A stretch of DNA of 64,000 nucleotides, from assembly GCF_023715645.1 (NCBI RefSeq), contig NZ_JAMBOP010000003.1, positions 62,001-126,000 of the forward strand, given 5' to 3'. Position numbers and translations under genes: made by a program. Positions 8,310 through 17,062 of the stretch are shown here, in pieces. Numbering within the stretch: the stretch's first letter is position 1; every line of letters begins with the position of its first letter. Source of the stretch: Bacillus cytotoxicus. GTDB taxonomy: Bacteria > Bacillota > Bacilli > Bacillales > Bacillaceae_G. The notes beneath the pieces were generated by a model. The model was not told the origin of the DNA. It saw only the letters and a list, made by a program, of their open reading frames with translations, and did no database searches.

Positions 8310-10014
8310 ATTTACCTTCTTTTTCAGTGATATATGTCCATTTATAACTAAAATCGCCGCCAACATTATGTTTGTAAATATTGTGTACAGTTGGACGTTG
8401 TACGAAGGAAGCTCCGCGTTGGTAAACTGGTGCAATTGCAGCCTCCTCAAGTAATATTTTCTCCGCTTTAGCAAGTTGTTCCCAACGAGTTTTCGGCTGA
8501 GTTAATAAGTCTGTTTTCCCTTTTTTAACAATCTCATCATACTCTTTATTTGAATAGCTCATTTGGTTATGAGAATTTGTTGTTTCAAACATATCGATAA
8601 ATGTCATCGGATCTGCATAATCAGGACCCCAACCGCCGAAAGAAAAATCAAAATCTTGTGCTGTTTCTAATTTTAATTTTTGTTTAAACGGTTGACTTTT
8701 TATGTTAACTTTCAAACCTGGTAAGTTTTTCTCTAACTGTTCTTTTAAGTACTCACCAAGTTTTTTCGAATTGTCGTCATCAAAGTTTAATAATTCTAGA
8801 GTAATTTCATTCTTTCCTAATTCTTTTTTCGCTTCTTCCCAAAGTTTTTTTGCTTCTTTCGCATCAAATGTTACGGATTTTATATCACCGTTCTCTTTAC
8901 GGAAGTCTTTATCATCTGGACCTTTTACAAAGTCAGATGGTACAAGATAATCTGCTGGTATAGAACCGTTATTTAAAATTACATTTGCCAAAGCCTTCTT
9001 ATCAAACCCTTTTGCAATCGCTTGACGAACCTTTTTATTTTTTAGAGGTGTATCTTGTTCTTTCATTCGTTTTTGGTTTAATCGTAGGAAGAAAGTAGAT
9101 GGCTCTACATAAGATCCAAATTCATCTTTTCTCGATTTAAATTTATCTACATATTCAGCACTTAAACCTACACGATCGATCTCGCCACTTTCGTATAAGT
9201 TAACCCTGGTTGATAATTCTTTCACAACACTAAAATTAATTTCTTCTAACTTAACTGTTTTCTTATCCCAATATTGATCATTTTTCTTCAGCTTCCAGCC
9301 TTGTTCGTGCTTCCATTCTGTCATTGCAAATGGACCGTTGTACACTAAGTTGCCTGCTTCTAGACCATATTTATCACCTTTTTCTTTTACAACTTTTTCA
9401 TTTATCGGATAGAATGAGCCAAATGTTGTTAATTGAATGAAATACGGAACTGGATTATCTAATTCCACCTCTAATGTATAGTCATCAACAGCTTTTGCGC
9501 CTAAAGAATCTGCTGGTTGCTTCCCTTCATTAATTGCCTGTGCGTTTTTCACATCATACATAATGAACGCATATTCAGCAGCTGTCTTGGGATCTACAAG
9601 ACGTTGCCATGCAAAAACGAAATCTTTCGCTGTTACAGAATCACCATTTGACCATTTTGCATCTTTACGTAATTTAAATGTATATTTTTTACCATCATCG
9701 CTCTTTTTATATGATTCAGCCACACCTGGAATTGGTTTTTGGTCTTTATCAAGACGATATAACCCTTCCATTACATTATTCAAAGCAAGAAAAGACGCTG
9801 CGTCAGTTGCTTTAGAAGAATCCATTGAAGGAATTTCTTGTGTTTCTACTAAATTTAACACTTGTTTTGCTGCCAGCTTACCTTCTGTCTGTTTATTTTC
9901 ATTTTTCGTCTCTTTATTTTCTTTTTTTTCCCCTGATCCAGAACATGCTGTTAACGCCATGCTCATCGCTAATACTGGTGCTACTACAGCTGTGATTTTT
10001 TTCACCTTTTTCAT
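8308..10014 (-). CDS. OppA-type peptide-binding lipoprotein, copy 3, 568 aa
   Basis: Third and most divergent of the four family-5 binding proteins. Cys24 of LTAC is the lipidation site. It differs from the others through the middle (KGPDDKDFRKENGDIKSVTF instead of the AGPDGKDYRETFKSTG stretch) and in the pocket region (FGGWGPDYADPMTFIDMF). The N-terminal linker is rich in Lys, Glu and Asn. Its start follows the same GGGAGGGTACAAA leader as the other copies, so the leader sequence has been kept while the protein changed. A CodY-like box lies upstream. Confidence 0.93.
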   Translation of the reverse strand: MKKVKKITAVVAPVLAMSMALTACSGSGEKKENKETKNENKQTEGKLAAKQVLNLVETQEIPSMDSSKATDAASFLALNNVMEGLYRLDKDQKPIPGVAESYKKSDDGKKYTFKLRKDAKWSNGDSVTAKDFVFAWQRLVDPKTAAEYAFIMYDVKNAQAINEGKQPADSLGAKAVDDYTLEVELDNPVPYFIQLTTFGSFYPINEKVVKEKGDKYGLEAGNLVYNGPFAMTEWKHEQGWKLKKNDQYWDKKTVKLEEINFSVVKELSTRVNLYESGEIDRVGLSAEYVDKFKSRKDEFGSYVEPSTFFLRLNQKRMKEQDTPLKNKKVRQAIAKGFDKKALANVILNNGSIPADYLVPSDFVKGPDDKDFRKENGDIKSVTFDAKEAKKLWEEAKKELGKNEITLELLNFDDDNSKKLGEYLKEQLEKNLPGLKVNIKSQPFKQKLKLETAQDFDFSFGGWGPDYADPMTFIDMFETTNSHNQMSYSNKEYDEIVKKGKTDLLTQPKTRWEQLAKAEKILLEEAAIAPVYQRGASFVQRPTVHNIYKHNVGGDFSYKWTYITEKEGK

Positions 10015-10086
10015 TTTGTACCCTCCCTAATTTTTATTTACGCTACTATCTATGATGAATTTTTTGAAAGCTTTATGTTTCTATAA

Positions 10087-10101
10087 AATTATCAGAAAAT
10101 T
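10087..10101 (-). promoter_or_regulatory. CodY-like box upstream of oppA copy 3
   Basis: AATTATCAGAAAATT, identical to the box of copy 2 and one mismatch from the CodY consensus, lies about 73 bases before the start codon. Confidence 0.6.
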
Positions 10102-10202
10102 TATACTAGTTAATATTCTATCATTTTTCTCTATTTTGTAAAGTTGAATTGTCGGAAAAATCAAAAATATTTTATTGCAGTAATATTAATAATTATTCTA
10201 TG

Positions 10203-10440
10203 AAATAAAGTGAAGCTTCCATTTCTTGTGTGCATATGCATTCGTTACATATAGAAATCCAAGGTGACTTTCCAACATACAAGTCACTGCCTTACCAAGC
10301 AAAAAGTAACATGCTACTTTCTCCCTCCCTTTGTTTGAACATCGCATGTGGAAGAAACAGGCACTGACCGCTTCTACGCATAGTCAGATACTCTCACCCA
10401 CCTATAAAGAAAAGGGTTTTTATGTCAGGTTTATATCAAA
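10203..10440 (-). repeat. Dispersed structured repeat, copy 5 (minus orientation)
   Basis: A close relative of 8031-8245, from AAGTGAAGCTTCCATTTC to AAAGGGTTTTTATGTCAGG, including the ACTGACCGCTTCTACGCATAG hairpin core. The likeness suggests that the oppA gene and its flank were duplicated together. Confidence 0.7.
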
Positions 10441-10448
10441 ATGTGCAC

Positions 10449-10488
10449 AATGAAAAGAGGATACGATATGGCGCCTCCTCTTTTCATT
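10449..10488 (-). terminator. Terminator of oppA copy 4
   Basis: Arms AATGAAAAGAGGA and TCCTCTTTTCATT enclose a 14-base loop just after the stop codon. The inner stem seen in the other copies has decayed. Confidence 0.65.
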
Positions 10489-10491
10489 TGA

Positions 10492-12195
10492 TTATTTACC
10501 TTCTTTTTCAGTGATATATGCCCATTTGTAGCTGAATTGACAACCAACGTTGTGATTATAAATATTGTGTACAGTAGGGCGTTGTATGAATGATCTTCCG
10601 TTTTGGAACATTGGTACAAGCCCTATTTCATCTTCAAGTAAGATCTTCTCAGCTTTCCCCATTTCTTCCCAACGTTTTTTCTGATCTGTTAGCCATTCAC
10701 CTTGAGATTTCGTAATAATTTCATCATATTTCGCATTTGAATAGCTCATTTGATTTTGTGGATTTCCTGTTTGGAACATATCTAAAAATGTCATTGGATC
10801 CGCATAATCTGGGTTCCAGCCTGCGTAAGAAAATTCATAATCTTGCGCTGTTTCTAATTTTAATTTTTGCTTAAACGGTTGAAGTTTCATATTAATTTTT
10901 AAACCAGGTAAGTTTTTCTCAAACTGTTCTTTTAAGTACTCACCAATTTTCTTTGCATTGTCTGTATCATAGTTTAAGAACTCAACTGTTATTTCTTCTT
11001 TACCTAATTCTTTTTTCGCTTCTTCCCAAAGCTGTTTCGCTTTCTTTACATCCGTTTTGATTCCTGTAGATTTAAATGTTTCACGGTAATCTTTTCCGTC
11101 TGGTCCTGTAGCAAATTTTTCTGAAATAAGAGAATCTACTGGTTTTGAGCCATCATTTAGGATAACATTTGTTAATGCTTTTTTATCAAAGGCCATCGCG
11201 ATAGCTTGACGAACTTTCTTATTCTTAAATATTGTATCTTGACCATTATGTTTTTGGTTTAACCGTAAGAAGAATGTTGACGATTCTAACAGCGTTCCAA
11301 ATTCATCTTTATTCGCTTTATATTTATCAACATATTCAGCGGTTAAAGCAACGCGATCAATTTGGCCGCTTTCATACAAGTTCACACGAGTAGATTGTTC
11401 TTTTACAACACTCCAATTGATTTCATCTAACTTAACTGTCGCTTTATCCCAGTACAGGTCGTTCTTCACTACTTTCCAGCCTTGTTCATGCTTCCATTCT
11501 GTCATTTTAAATGGCCCATTATAAACCATCTTATCAGCTTCTAAACCGTATTTATCTCCATGTTCTTTTACAACTTTTTCATTTAGCGGTAAGAAAGACC
11601 CAAATGCAGCTAGATTAAGGAAATATGGAACAGGGTTATCTAATTCTACCTCTAATGTATAATCATCTATTGCTTTTACACCTAAAGAGTCAACTGGTGA
11701 TTTCCCTTCATTAATTGATTTTGCATTTTTCATATCATACATAATGAATGCATATTCAGCTGCCGTTTTCGGATCTAACAGACGCTGCCATGCAAAAACA
11801 AAGTCTTTTGCTGTTACAGGATCTCCATTTGACCATTTTGCATCTTTACGAAGCTTAAATGTATATTTTTTACTATCATCGCTCTTTTTATAAGATTCTG
11901 CGATACCTGGAATTGGTTTATTATCCTTATCAAGACGATATAAACCTTCCATTGTATTTCCTAAGATAAGAGCAGAAACTGTATCTGTTGATTTTGAAAC
12001 ATCCATTGATGGAATTTCTGCTGTCTCTACTAAATTTAACACTTGTTTTGCTGCCATCTTACCTTCTATCTGTTTATTTCCATTTTTCGTCTCTTTGTTT
12101 TCTTTTTTGTCCCCTGATCCAGAACATGCTGTTAGTGCCACGCTCATCGCTAATACCGGTGCTACCACAGCTGCGATTTTTTTCATCTTTTTCAT
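10492..12195 (-). CDS. OppA-type peptide-binding lipoprotein, copy 4, 567 aa
   Basis: Fourth family-5 binding protein and the most upstream in the direction of transcription. The lipobox LTAC gives Cys24. Sequence outside the pocket is close to copy 2; the pocket region reads YFLNLAAFGSFLPLN and YAGWNPDYADPMTFLDMF. The start has the usual GGGAGGATACAAAATG leader, but sequence likeness to the other copies stops about 40 bases upstream and the CodY-like box is gone. This copy may therefore be expressed under different conditions from its sisters. Confidence 0.93.
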   Translation of the reverse strand: MKKMKKIAAVVAPVLAMSVALTACSGSGDKKENKETKNGNKQIEGKMAAKQVLNLVETAEIPSMDVSKSTDTVSALILGNTMEGLYRLDKDNKPIPGIAESYKKSDDSKKYTFKLRKDAKWSNGDPVTAKDFVFAWQRLLDPKTAAEYAFIMYDMKNAKSINEGKSPVDSLGVKAIDDYTLEVELDNPVPYFLNLAAFGSFLPLNEKVVKEHGDKYGLEADKMVYNGPFKMTEWKHEQGWKVVKNDLYWDKATVKLDEINWSVVKEQSTRVNLYESGQIDRVALTAEYVDKYKANKDEFGTLLESSTFFLRLNQKHNGQDTIFKNKKVRQAIAMAFDKKALTNVILNDGSKPVDSLISEKFATGPDGKDYRETFKSTGIKTDVKKAKQLWEEAKKELGKEEITVEFLNYDTDNAKKIGEYLKEQFEKNLPGLKINMKLQPFKQKLKLETAQDYEFSYAGWNPDYADPMTFLDMFQTGNPQNQMSYSNAKYDEIITKSQGEWLTDQKKRWEEMGKAEKILLEDEIGLVPMFQNGRSFIQRPTVHNIYNHNVGCQFSYKWAYITEKEGK

Positions 12196-12413
12196 TTTGT
12201 ATCCTCCCTAATTTTTATGTACGCTACTACATTTCCTCATCTTGTAAAATTTTATTATTGAAATTTTTAAAATTACTCCGTTACCGTATTACTAATAAGC
12301 CAGTCTATAAAAAACTCTAAGAAAATAGCCCCTTCACTATATGAATGCTATAACTCTTTTGTTTATTACTAATTTGTTAAACTCGCATAAAACAATTATT
12401 TAAATGCCCTGGT

Positions 12414-12606
12414 ATTCTTATATATAACTCCAAATTAACTTTCCAACACACAAATCGCCGCCCTGCCAAGAAAAAAGTAATCCGCTACTTTCTTCCTCTC
12501 TTTGCTTAAACATCGCACGTGGCAGGAATAGGACCCGACCGCTTCTATGCATGGCCAGTCCCTCTCGTCCATCTAAACAGAAAGAGGATTTTTGTCAGAT
12601 TTTATA
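12414..12606 (-). repeat. Dispersed structured repeat, copy 6 (minus orientation)
   Basis: It contains CCAACACACAAATCGCCGCC, the CGCTACTTTCTTCCTCTC block, CGCACGTGGCAGG and the GACCGCTTCTATGCATGGCCAG hairpin core, ending in AGAAAGAGGATTTTTGTCAG. The 200 bases before it (12196-12413) are the upstream region of oppA copy 4, and I saw nothing else there. Confidence 0.65.
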
Positions 12607-12680
12607 TCTATCAGTTTTTCTACTTAAATAAATTACATTAGCTGTTTCAAAAACAAATATTATTATTTGTTTTTACAACA

Positions 12681-12725
12681 AAAAACAACCTTATCTCAGT
12701 TAAATAGCGAAATAAGGTTGTTTTT
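12681..12725. terminator. Bidirectional hairpin terminator
   Basis: AAAAACAACCTTAT and ATAAGGTTGTTTTT arms flank a 17-base loop. It sits between two repeats, downstream of the ABC exporter genes on the minus strand. Confidence 0.65.
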
Positions 12726-12769
12726 TATTGTAATTTCGTAATTTATATATAAATCCGCTTTGGTTTTTA

Positions 12770-12902
12770 ACACATAAGTAGCTGCTATGCAAAATACAAC
12801 ATGCCCGCTACTCGCCTGCTCCTTTTGTTTAAAACATAGCATGTGGCAGGAAAAGGCCCTGACCGCTCCTATGCGCGGCCAGAAGCTCTCGTCCTTCCCC
12901 TT
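12770..12902 (-). repeat. Dispersed structured repeat, copy 7 (minus orientation)
   Basis: This copy has CATAAGTAGCTGCTATGC, CCCGCTACTCGCCTGCTCC, AGCATGTGGCAGG and the CTGACCGCTCCTATGCGCGG hairpin core. It runs up to the stop codon of the ABC permease. Confidence 0.7.
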
Positions 12903-13709
12903 TTATAAAGGCAAATCTCTTCTCTTAAACAACATTACGGCCATCATAAAGAGAATACAAGATGCGGCGAGTAGACCAATGCTTGCCGGCCATATGTTAT
13001 ACGTTCCATCTACAATTTCTTGCGGACGATACAAGTTAAATATAGATAAGTTTCTCATCCATTCTAATTTCTCACTCAATTTCCCGAGCATATCCAATCC
13101 ATAAAACAATACCGTTATACCTGTAGCAATACTTAACGCTTTCTTTTCATCGTTAAGTAAACAGGAAAAGAAAAATGAATAGGCACAAATAACAAGAAAG
13201 ACAAGCCCACCTAGAAAATTGAGTTTTAAAAATAGCACTTTATCAAGGGATACTTTTTCAATTAGCCATTCTGCCCCAACTAAACCGCCAAGATAAGTAG
13301 CTATGACGATTGTAAATAATCCGATGATTAAAACAGATGCTTGTGTCAAAATTACTTTTGTGCGCGAAACAGATGTAGATAATAAATAAGCCATTGATCC
13401 TCTATCCACTAGATGTGCAACGAGTTGCGTCGATGCTAAAATACTATATACCATTAAGAGCAATACAAAGATTAAGCCATAATATTCTCCGGCTAAAAAA
13501 TCATTCAATTGTTGAAACCCTTTTTCGAAGCCCACTGCTTTTAAAACCCCTTTAGGCATCGCTTTCATTATTTCATCTAGTCCTTTTGCAGCTGAAATCG
13601 ATGGAAAGATCCATATGAGTAACCATAAATAAAGAACGGAACCAACAGCATAGTTCAAAATCATTTTTGCATTTGCTTTTAAACTAGCAACCAATAATGC
13701 TTTACTCAT
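12903..13709 (-). CDS. ABC-2 type permease, 268 aa
   Basis: An integral membrane protein with about six hydrophobic segments (near residues 18-40, 80-100, 120-145, 165-185, 195-210 and 240-260), typical of ABC-2 permeases that export drugs or peptides. It is coupled to the ATPase gene: the ATPase stop and this ATG are only two bases apart, and the GGAGAGAAG site lies within the end of the ATPase gene. The divergent TetR gene suggests export of a toxic compound. Substrate unknown. Confidence 0.85.
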   Translation of the reverse strand: MSKALLVASLKANAKMILNYAVGSVLYLWLLIWIFPSISAAKGLDEIMKAMPKGVLKAVGFEKGFQQLNDFLAGEYYGLIFVLLLMVYSILASTQLVAHLVDRGSMAYLLSTSVSRTKVILTQASVLIIGLFTIVIATYLGGLVGAEWLIEKVSLDKVLFLKLNFLGGLVFLVICAYSFFFSCLLNDEKKALSIATGITVLFYGLDMLGKLSEKLEWMRNLSIFNLYRPQEIVDGTYNIWPASIGLLAASCILFMMAVMLFKRRDLPL

Positions 13710-13711
13710 AA

Positions 13712-14596
13712 CTACTTCTCTCCTTCCGCATCATAATAATGCATAAAGATATTTTCTAAATCCATCGTACGTACTTGAAAACCAATTACATCGTGCTGTG
13801 CTAATGTTTGAAGAAGTTCATTATAATTTCCTTGTACAATAATAGAAGCTGTATTCCCTTGTACATTTTCAATTTGCAAGGCCGTTTTCTTTAATGATTG
13901 CAATTCTTCATGCGAAGCTACCGTCACATCGATAACTTGCCGTTGTTTCGCTCGCAAATCATGAATATTTTCTACTGTTAGTAATTTTCCGTCCTTAATA
14001 ATCCCCACTCGATCACAAGTACGTTCAATTTCTGTGAAGATATGGGAAGACATAAAAATGGTTTTTCCTTTTTGTTTTTCTTCTAGTATAAGATCAACAA
14101 ATAATTGCTGCATGAGCGGATCTAAACCTGAAGTTGGTTCATCTAAAATAAATACTTCAGGATCATGCATAAAGGCTGCGACAATCCCTACTTTTTGTTT
14201 CATTCCTTTAGACATTTTTCGTATAGGTGTTTTCACATCAAACTGAAAGCGTTCAATTAATTCATCACGGCGGCCATTATCTTTCATCCCACGCATTCCT
14301 TGCATAAGTTGTAAAAATTCCAATCCGTTCATTCCTTCTATAAAAGAAATCTCCCCTGGTAAGTAGCCAACACTTCTCTGAATTTTTGCTGCGTCTTTCC
14401 AGCAATCGAGTCCAAAAATCGTCGCTGTTCCAGAAGTAGGTTGTATAAACCCCATTAAATTGCGAATTGTCGTTGATTTCCCAGATCCATTTGGTCCTAA
14501 ATAACCAAATACTTCCCCTTCTTTTACTTGAAATGAAATATCGAATAAACCTTTTCCGTTTGAAAATTGTTTCGTCACATTTTGAACAACTAACAT
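13712..14596 (-). CDS. ABC transporter ATP-binding protein, 294 aa
   Basis: The energy-supplying subunit for the permease that follows it. Walker A is GPNGSGKS at residues 34-41, the signature is MSKGMK at 128-133 (an uncommon variant of LSGGQ seen in bacitracin/natural-product type exporters), and Walker B is FILDEP at 149-154. Residues 210-294 form the C-terminal accessory domain often found in this subfamily. It lies head-to-head with a TetR gene across a short spacer that holds an inverted repeat. Confidence 0.9.
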   Translation of the reverse strand: MLVVQNVTKQFSNGKGLFDISFQVKEGEVFGYLGPNGSGKSTTIRNLMGFIQPTSGTATIFGLDCWKDAAKIQRSVGYLPGEISFIEGMNGLEFLQLMQGMRGMKDNGRRDELIERFQFDVKTPIRKMSKGMKQKVGIVAAFMHDPEVFILDEPTSGLDPLMQQLFVDLILEEKQKGKTIFMSSHIFTEIERTCDRVGIIKDGKLLTVENIHDLRAKQRQVIDVTVASHEELQSLKKTALQIENVQGNTASIIVQGNYNELLQTLAQHDVIGFQVRTMDLENIFMHYYDAEGEK

Positions 14597-14609
14597 AAAA
14601 TCACCCCTT

Positions 14610-14641
14610 TTTTGAAATATTTTTTATATCATATTTCAAAA
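14610..14641. promoter_or_regulatory. Candidate TetR operator between divergent genes
   Basis: An 11-bp perfect inverted repeat, TTTTGAAATAT and ATATTTCAAAA, with a 10-base spacer, lies in the 95-base spacer between the ABC ATPase start and the tetR start. Its size and place suit a TetR-family dimer. Confidence 0.5.
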
Positions 14642-14691
14642 TTATTGTTTCTCTTCTTATTATCTTGTATATTTAAGTGGAGGTGATTCAT

Positions 14692-15282
14692 ATGAACGGT
14701 TTTGAAAAGGTGAAAAAGAAGAAAAAGCAAGCTATTAAAACAGCTGCATTAGAATTGTTTTCAAAACATGGATATAAAGATGTAAAAATAGAAGATATTG
14801 CAAAACAAGCAAAGGTTTCACAAGTTACCATATATAATCATTTTGGAAGTAAAGAGGCTTTATTTCGTAAACTCATTCAAGAGTTTACAATTCAAGAGGT
14901 CCAATATTATGAAGAACTGCTCACGAGCGACTTATCTTTTCAAGAAAAAATACATCGTATTATGACGCAAAAGTTAAAAAGTATAAACCGATTACATCCT
15001 GAAATGATCGAACAAGCAATGCAAACGGATGAAGAATTACGTAATTTTCTATTTACATATCAAAATGAAAAAGCACTTCCTCTATTTCTTCGTTTTATTG
15101 AAGAAGCACAGCAGAAAAAAGAAATTAATCCAAACCTTTCAAAAGAGATGATTTTGTTATATATCAATGCGTTTTCTAAAGTGAGTGATCAATTCGTTGC
15201 ACACTTAGTCGGTGAACATCGCGAACAACAAACAAAAGAAATACTCACAATGTTTTTCTATGGACTTTCTAATCCAAATTAA
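14692..15282 (+). CDS. TetR/AcrR-family transcriptional regulator, 196 aa
   Basis: A one-component repressor. After a Lys-rich start, residues 10-60 form the N-terminal helix-turn-helix domain, with the recognition part AKVSQVTIYNHFGSKEALFRKL matching the TetR pattern in order. The C-terminal helical part would bind a ligand. I chose the ATG at 14692 because GGAGGTGATTCAT lies directly before it; the upstream GTG at 14677 would overlap this ribosome site. It likely controls the divergent ABC exporter and itself. A strong terminator follows at once. Confidence 0.88.
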   Translation: MNGFEKVKKKKKQAIKTAALELFSKHGYKDVKIEDIAKQAKVSQVTIYNHFGSKEALFRKLIQEFTIQEVQYYEELLTSDLSFQEKIHRIMTQKLKSINRLHPEMIEQAMQTDEELRNFLFTYQNEKALPLFLRFIEEAQQKKEINPNLSKEMILLYINAFSKVSDQFVAHLVGEHREQQTKEILTMFFYGLSNPN

Positions 15283-15309
15283 AAACCCGGCAGACGCCGG
15301 GGTTTTTTT
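15281..15309. terminator. Bidirectional terminator between tetR and the BCAA-binding gene
   Basis: AAAAACCCGGC-AGAC-GCCGGGGTTTTTTT is a GC-rich hairpin with A and T runs on both sides, serving two convergent genes. Confidence 0.85.
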
Positions 15310-15311
15310 CA

Positions 15312-16511
15312 TTATTTACTTACCTCTCCTTCTTGCTTCCCTGGATATTTTGCACCTTCGTACTTATAAATGTAAACTTTGGCAAATTTGTTATCACCTT
15401 TATCATCGAAAGCTACTTTCGTAATAACGCCATCGTATTCTTTTATAGCCCGAACCGCATCGCGTACTTGTTCACGTGTTGGATACTTACCATCATTTTT
15501 CTTAATCGCATCTTTAATTCCTTGTAAAATAACGCCAGCTGAATCATATCCATATGCAGAATATGCTTCCACATCTTTTTTGAACTTCTCTTTATATTCT
15601 TTTACAAATGTTTTCCCTTTCTCTGTTACTGTTGGCGCTGTCGCTACTGTTGTATAAAACGTATCTTTCAATCCATCTTTTGCAACTTCTGCCATTGTCG
15701 GAGAATCGATACCGTCACCACCCATAATTGGTGCAGTAACCCCTTTTTCACGTGCTTGTTTTACTAAAACGGATCCTTCTGAATACATACCACCAAAATA
15801 CACAAGGTCTGGCTTTTTCGCGACAACTTGGTTCAACACACCACTAAAATCTTTCTCGCCAACTGTAATCCCTTCATAGCCGACAATTTTTGCTCCTAGC
15901 TTTTCTGCTTCTTTTTTAAATGCGTCAGCTAACCCTGTGCCGTATGCTGTTTTATCTTGAATTACAAAAATATTTTTTGCCTTTACTGTTTCAAGTGCAT
16001 ATTTCGCTGCCGCTGGACCTTGGAAATCATCCCTGGCAACAAGGCGTGAAACAGTTTTTAATCCACGCTCTGTTAATTCAACAGCCGTACTTGATGGTGA
16101 TACCATAACAAGATTTGCTTTCTCATATGTTTCAGAAGCGGCAATCGATACACCTGACATTAAATGTCCGACAACACCTAATACTTCTTTATCAGCTGCG
16201 ACAGACTGCGCATTCGCAACCCCTTTTTTCGGGTCACCTTGATCATCTTGCGGTACAAATTGCAATTCAAAGCCTAGTTTTTTAAACTCATCTTTTTGTT
16301 TCTCTACTGCAAGTTGCGTTCCAAGCTTAATAGATTCTCCAAATGCAGCTGATCCACCAGAAAGAGGTGACTCAGAAGCAATTTTAATTACTTTGCTTGT
16401 CTTTGTTTCATTTTTCGTAGAAGCTGAATTGTCATCCCCTTTACTCGTACACCCTGCCATCATTCCCGCTAATAAAACACCTGATAACAAAAGCGATATC
16501 TTTTTCCTCAC
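15312..16511 (-). CDS. Branched-chain amino acid-binding lipoprotein, stand-alone, 399 aa
   Basis: A LivJ/LivK-type periplasmic-binding-fold protein (Peripla_BP_6). The lipobox LLAGMMAGC puts lipidated Cys at position 21. The pattern IKIASESPLSGGSAAFGESIKLG and the hinge region GSVLVKQAREKG are typical. It is close to the binding protein at 22455-23663, with the same C-terminal ending (KVYIYKYEGAKYPGKQEGEV), so one is probably a duplicate of the other. It is monocistronic and must work with LivHMGF encoded 2 kb away, or with a different ligand such as another aliphatic amino acid. Confidence 0.92.
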   Translation of the reverse strand: MRKKISLLLSGVLLAGMMAGCTSKGDDNSASTKNETKTSKVIKIASESPLSGGSAAFGESIKLGTQLAVEKQKDEFKKLGFELQFVPQDDQGDPKKGVANAQSVAADKEVLGVVGHLMSGVSIAASETYEKANLVMVSPSSTAVELTERGLKTVSRLVARDDFQGPAAAKYALETVKAKNIFVIQDKTAYGTGLADAFKKEAEKLGAKIVGYEGITVGEKDFSGVLNQVVAKKPDLVYFGGMYSEGSVLVKQAREKGVTAPIMGGDGIDSPTMAEVAKDGLKDTFYTTVATAPTVTEKGKTFVKEYKEKFKKDVEAYSAYGYDSAGVILQGIKDAIKKNDGKYPTREQVRDAVRAIKEYDGVITKVAFDDKGDNKFAKVYIYKYEGAKYPGKQEGEVSK

Positions 16512-16532
16512 AGTACTCCCCCTTGACCACTT

Positions 16533-16547
16533 AATATTCTTAATATT
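16533..16547 (-). promoter_or_regulatory. Weak CodY-like box before the stand-alone binding protein
   Basis: AATATTCTTAATATT matches the CodY consensus at 12 of 15 positions, about 20 bases upstream of the start. It is weaker than the box at 23682-23696, and the region is AT-rich, so chance is possible. Confidence 0.3.
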
Positions 16548-16640
16548 TAAAATATTAATCTATACATAAAGGGTGTACAATAAAAATCGTTAGCGTTTTC
16601 TCGTATCATTCCGACATAATTTGCTAATGCACAAAAAGAG

Positions 16641-17032
16641 ATAACTACTCAGTCATACATTTCATTTAGAAGTTTGGTAAGGAGTATAGTTCCAGCGAAA
16701 ATGCGCCCCATTACCTATAGAAAGTTATTTTCATTTCCCAGCATAAGATTACTGTCATGAAGATAAAGTGAAACTTCCATCAGTGACGCTTTTCCCACTG
16801 ATGGTTAGTTGAACCAATCGGGCTTTTACGGGCAGTCTTCTTCCTTGTGCTTCTCAACCTTTACTGCCCGTTAATGCGGGGTAAAAATGGACCTACACCT
16901 CGCTACCTCTCTTTGTTTTAAAACTTTGCGCGTGGCAGGAAAAGGCACTGACCGCTCCTATGCATGGCCAGTCCCTCAAGACCATTTAAAAAAATGCTTT
17001 TCTACTTTTTTTCATAGAGTGACTGAGTAGTT
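16641..17032 (-). mobile_element. Complete 392-bp composite repeat with inverted ends and a flanking duplication
   Basis: The ends carry a perfect 13-bp inverted repeat, AACTACTCAGTCA at 16643-16655 and TGACTGAGTAGTT at 17020-17032. The flanks share a 10-base direct repeat, ACAAAAAGAG, at 16631-16640 and 17033-17042. Inside are three modules: the AGAAGTTTGGTAAGGAGTAT block, a two-hairpin module, and the GGCACTGACCGCTCC...GGCCAG core found all over the window. It encodes no protein, so it would be a non-autonomous element of the MITE type. Pieces of it occur at 5814-5962 and 50644-50885. Confidence 0.65.
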
Positions 17033-17038
17033 ACAAAA

Positions 17039-17062
17039 AGAGCCAGCGCATACACTGACTCT
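17039..17062 (-). terminator. Terminator of the Gfo/Idh/MocA gene
   Basis: On the minus strand AGAGTCAGTG pairs with CGCTGGCTCT (two G-U pairs), followed by TTTTTG. It overlaps the stop codon. The composite element inserted exactly into its T run. Confidence 0.65.
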
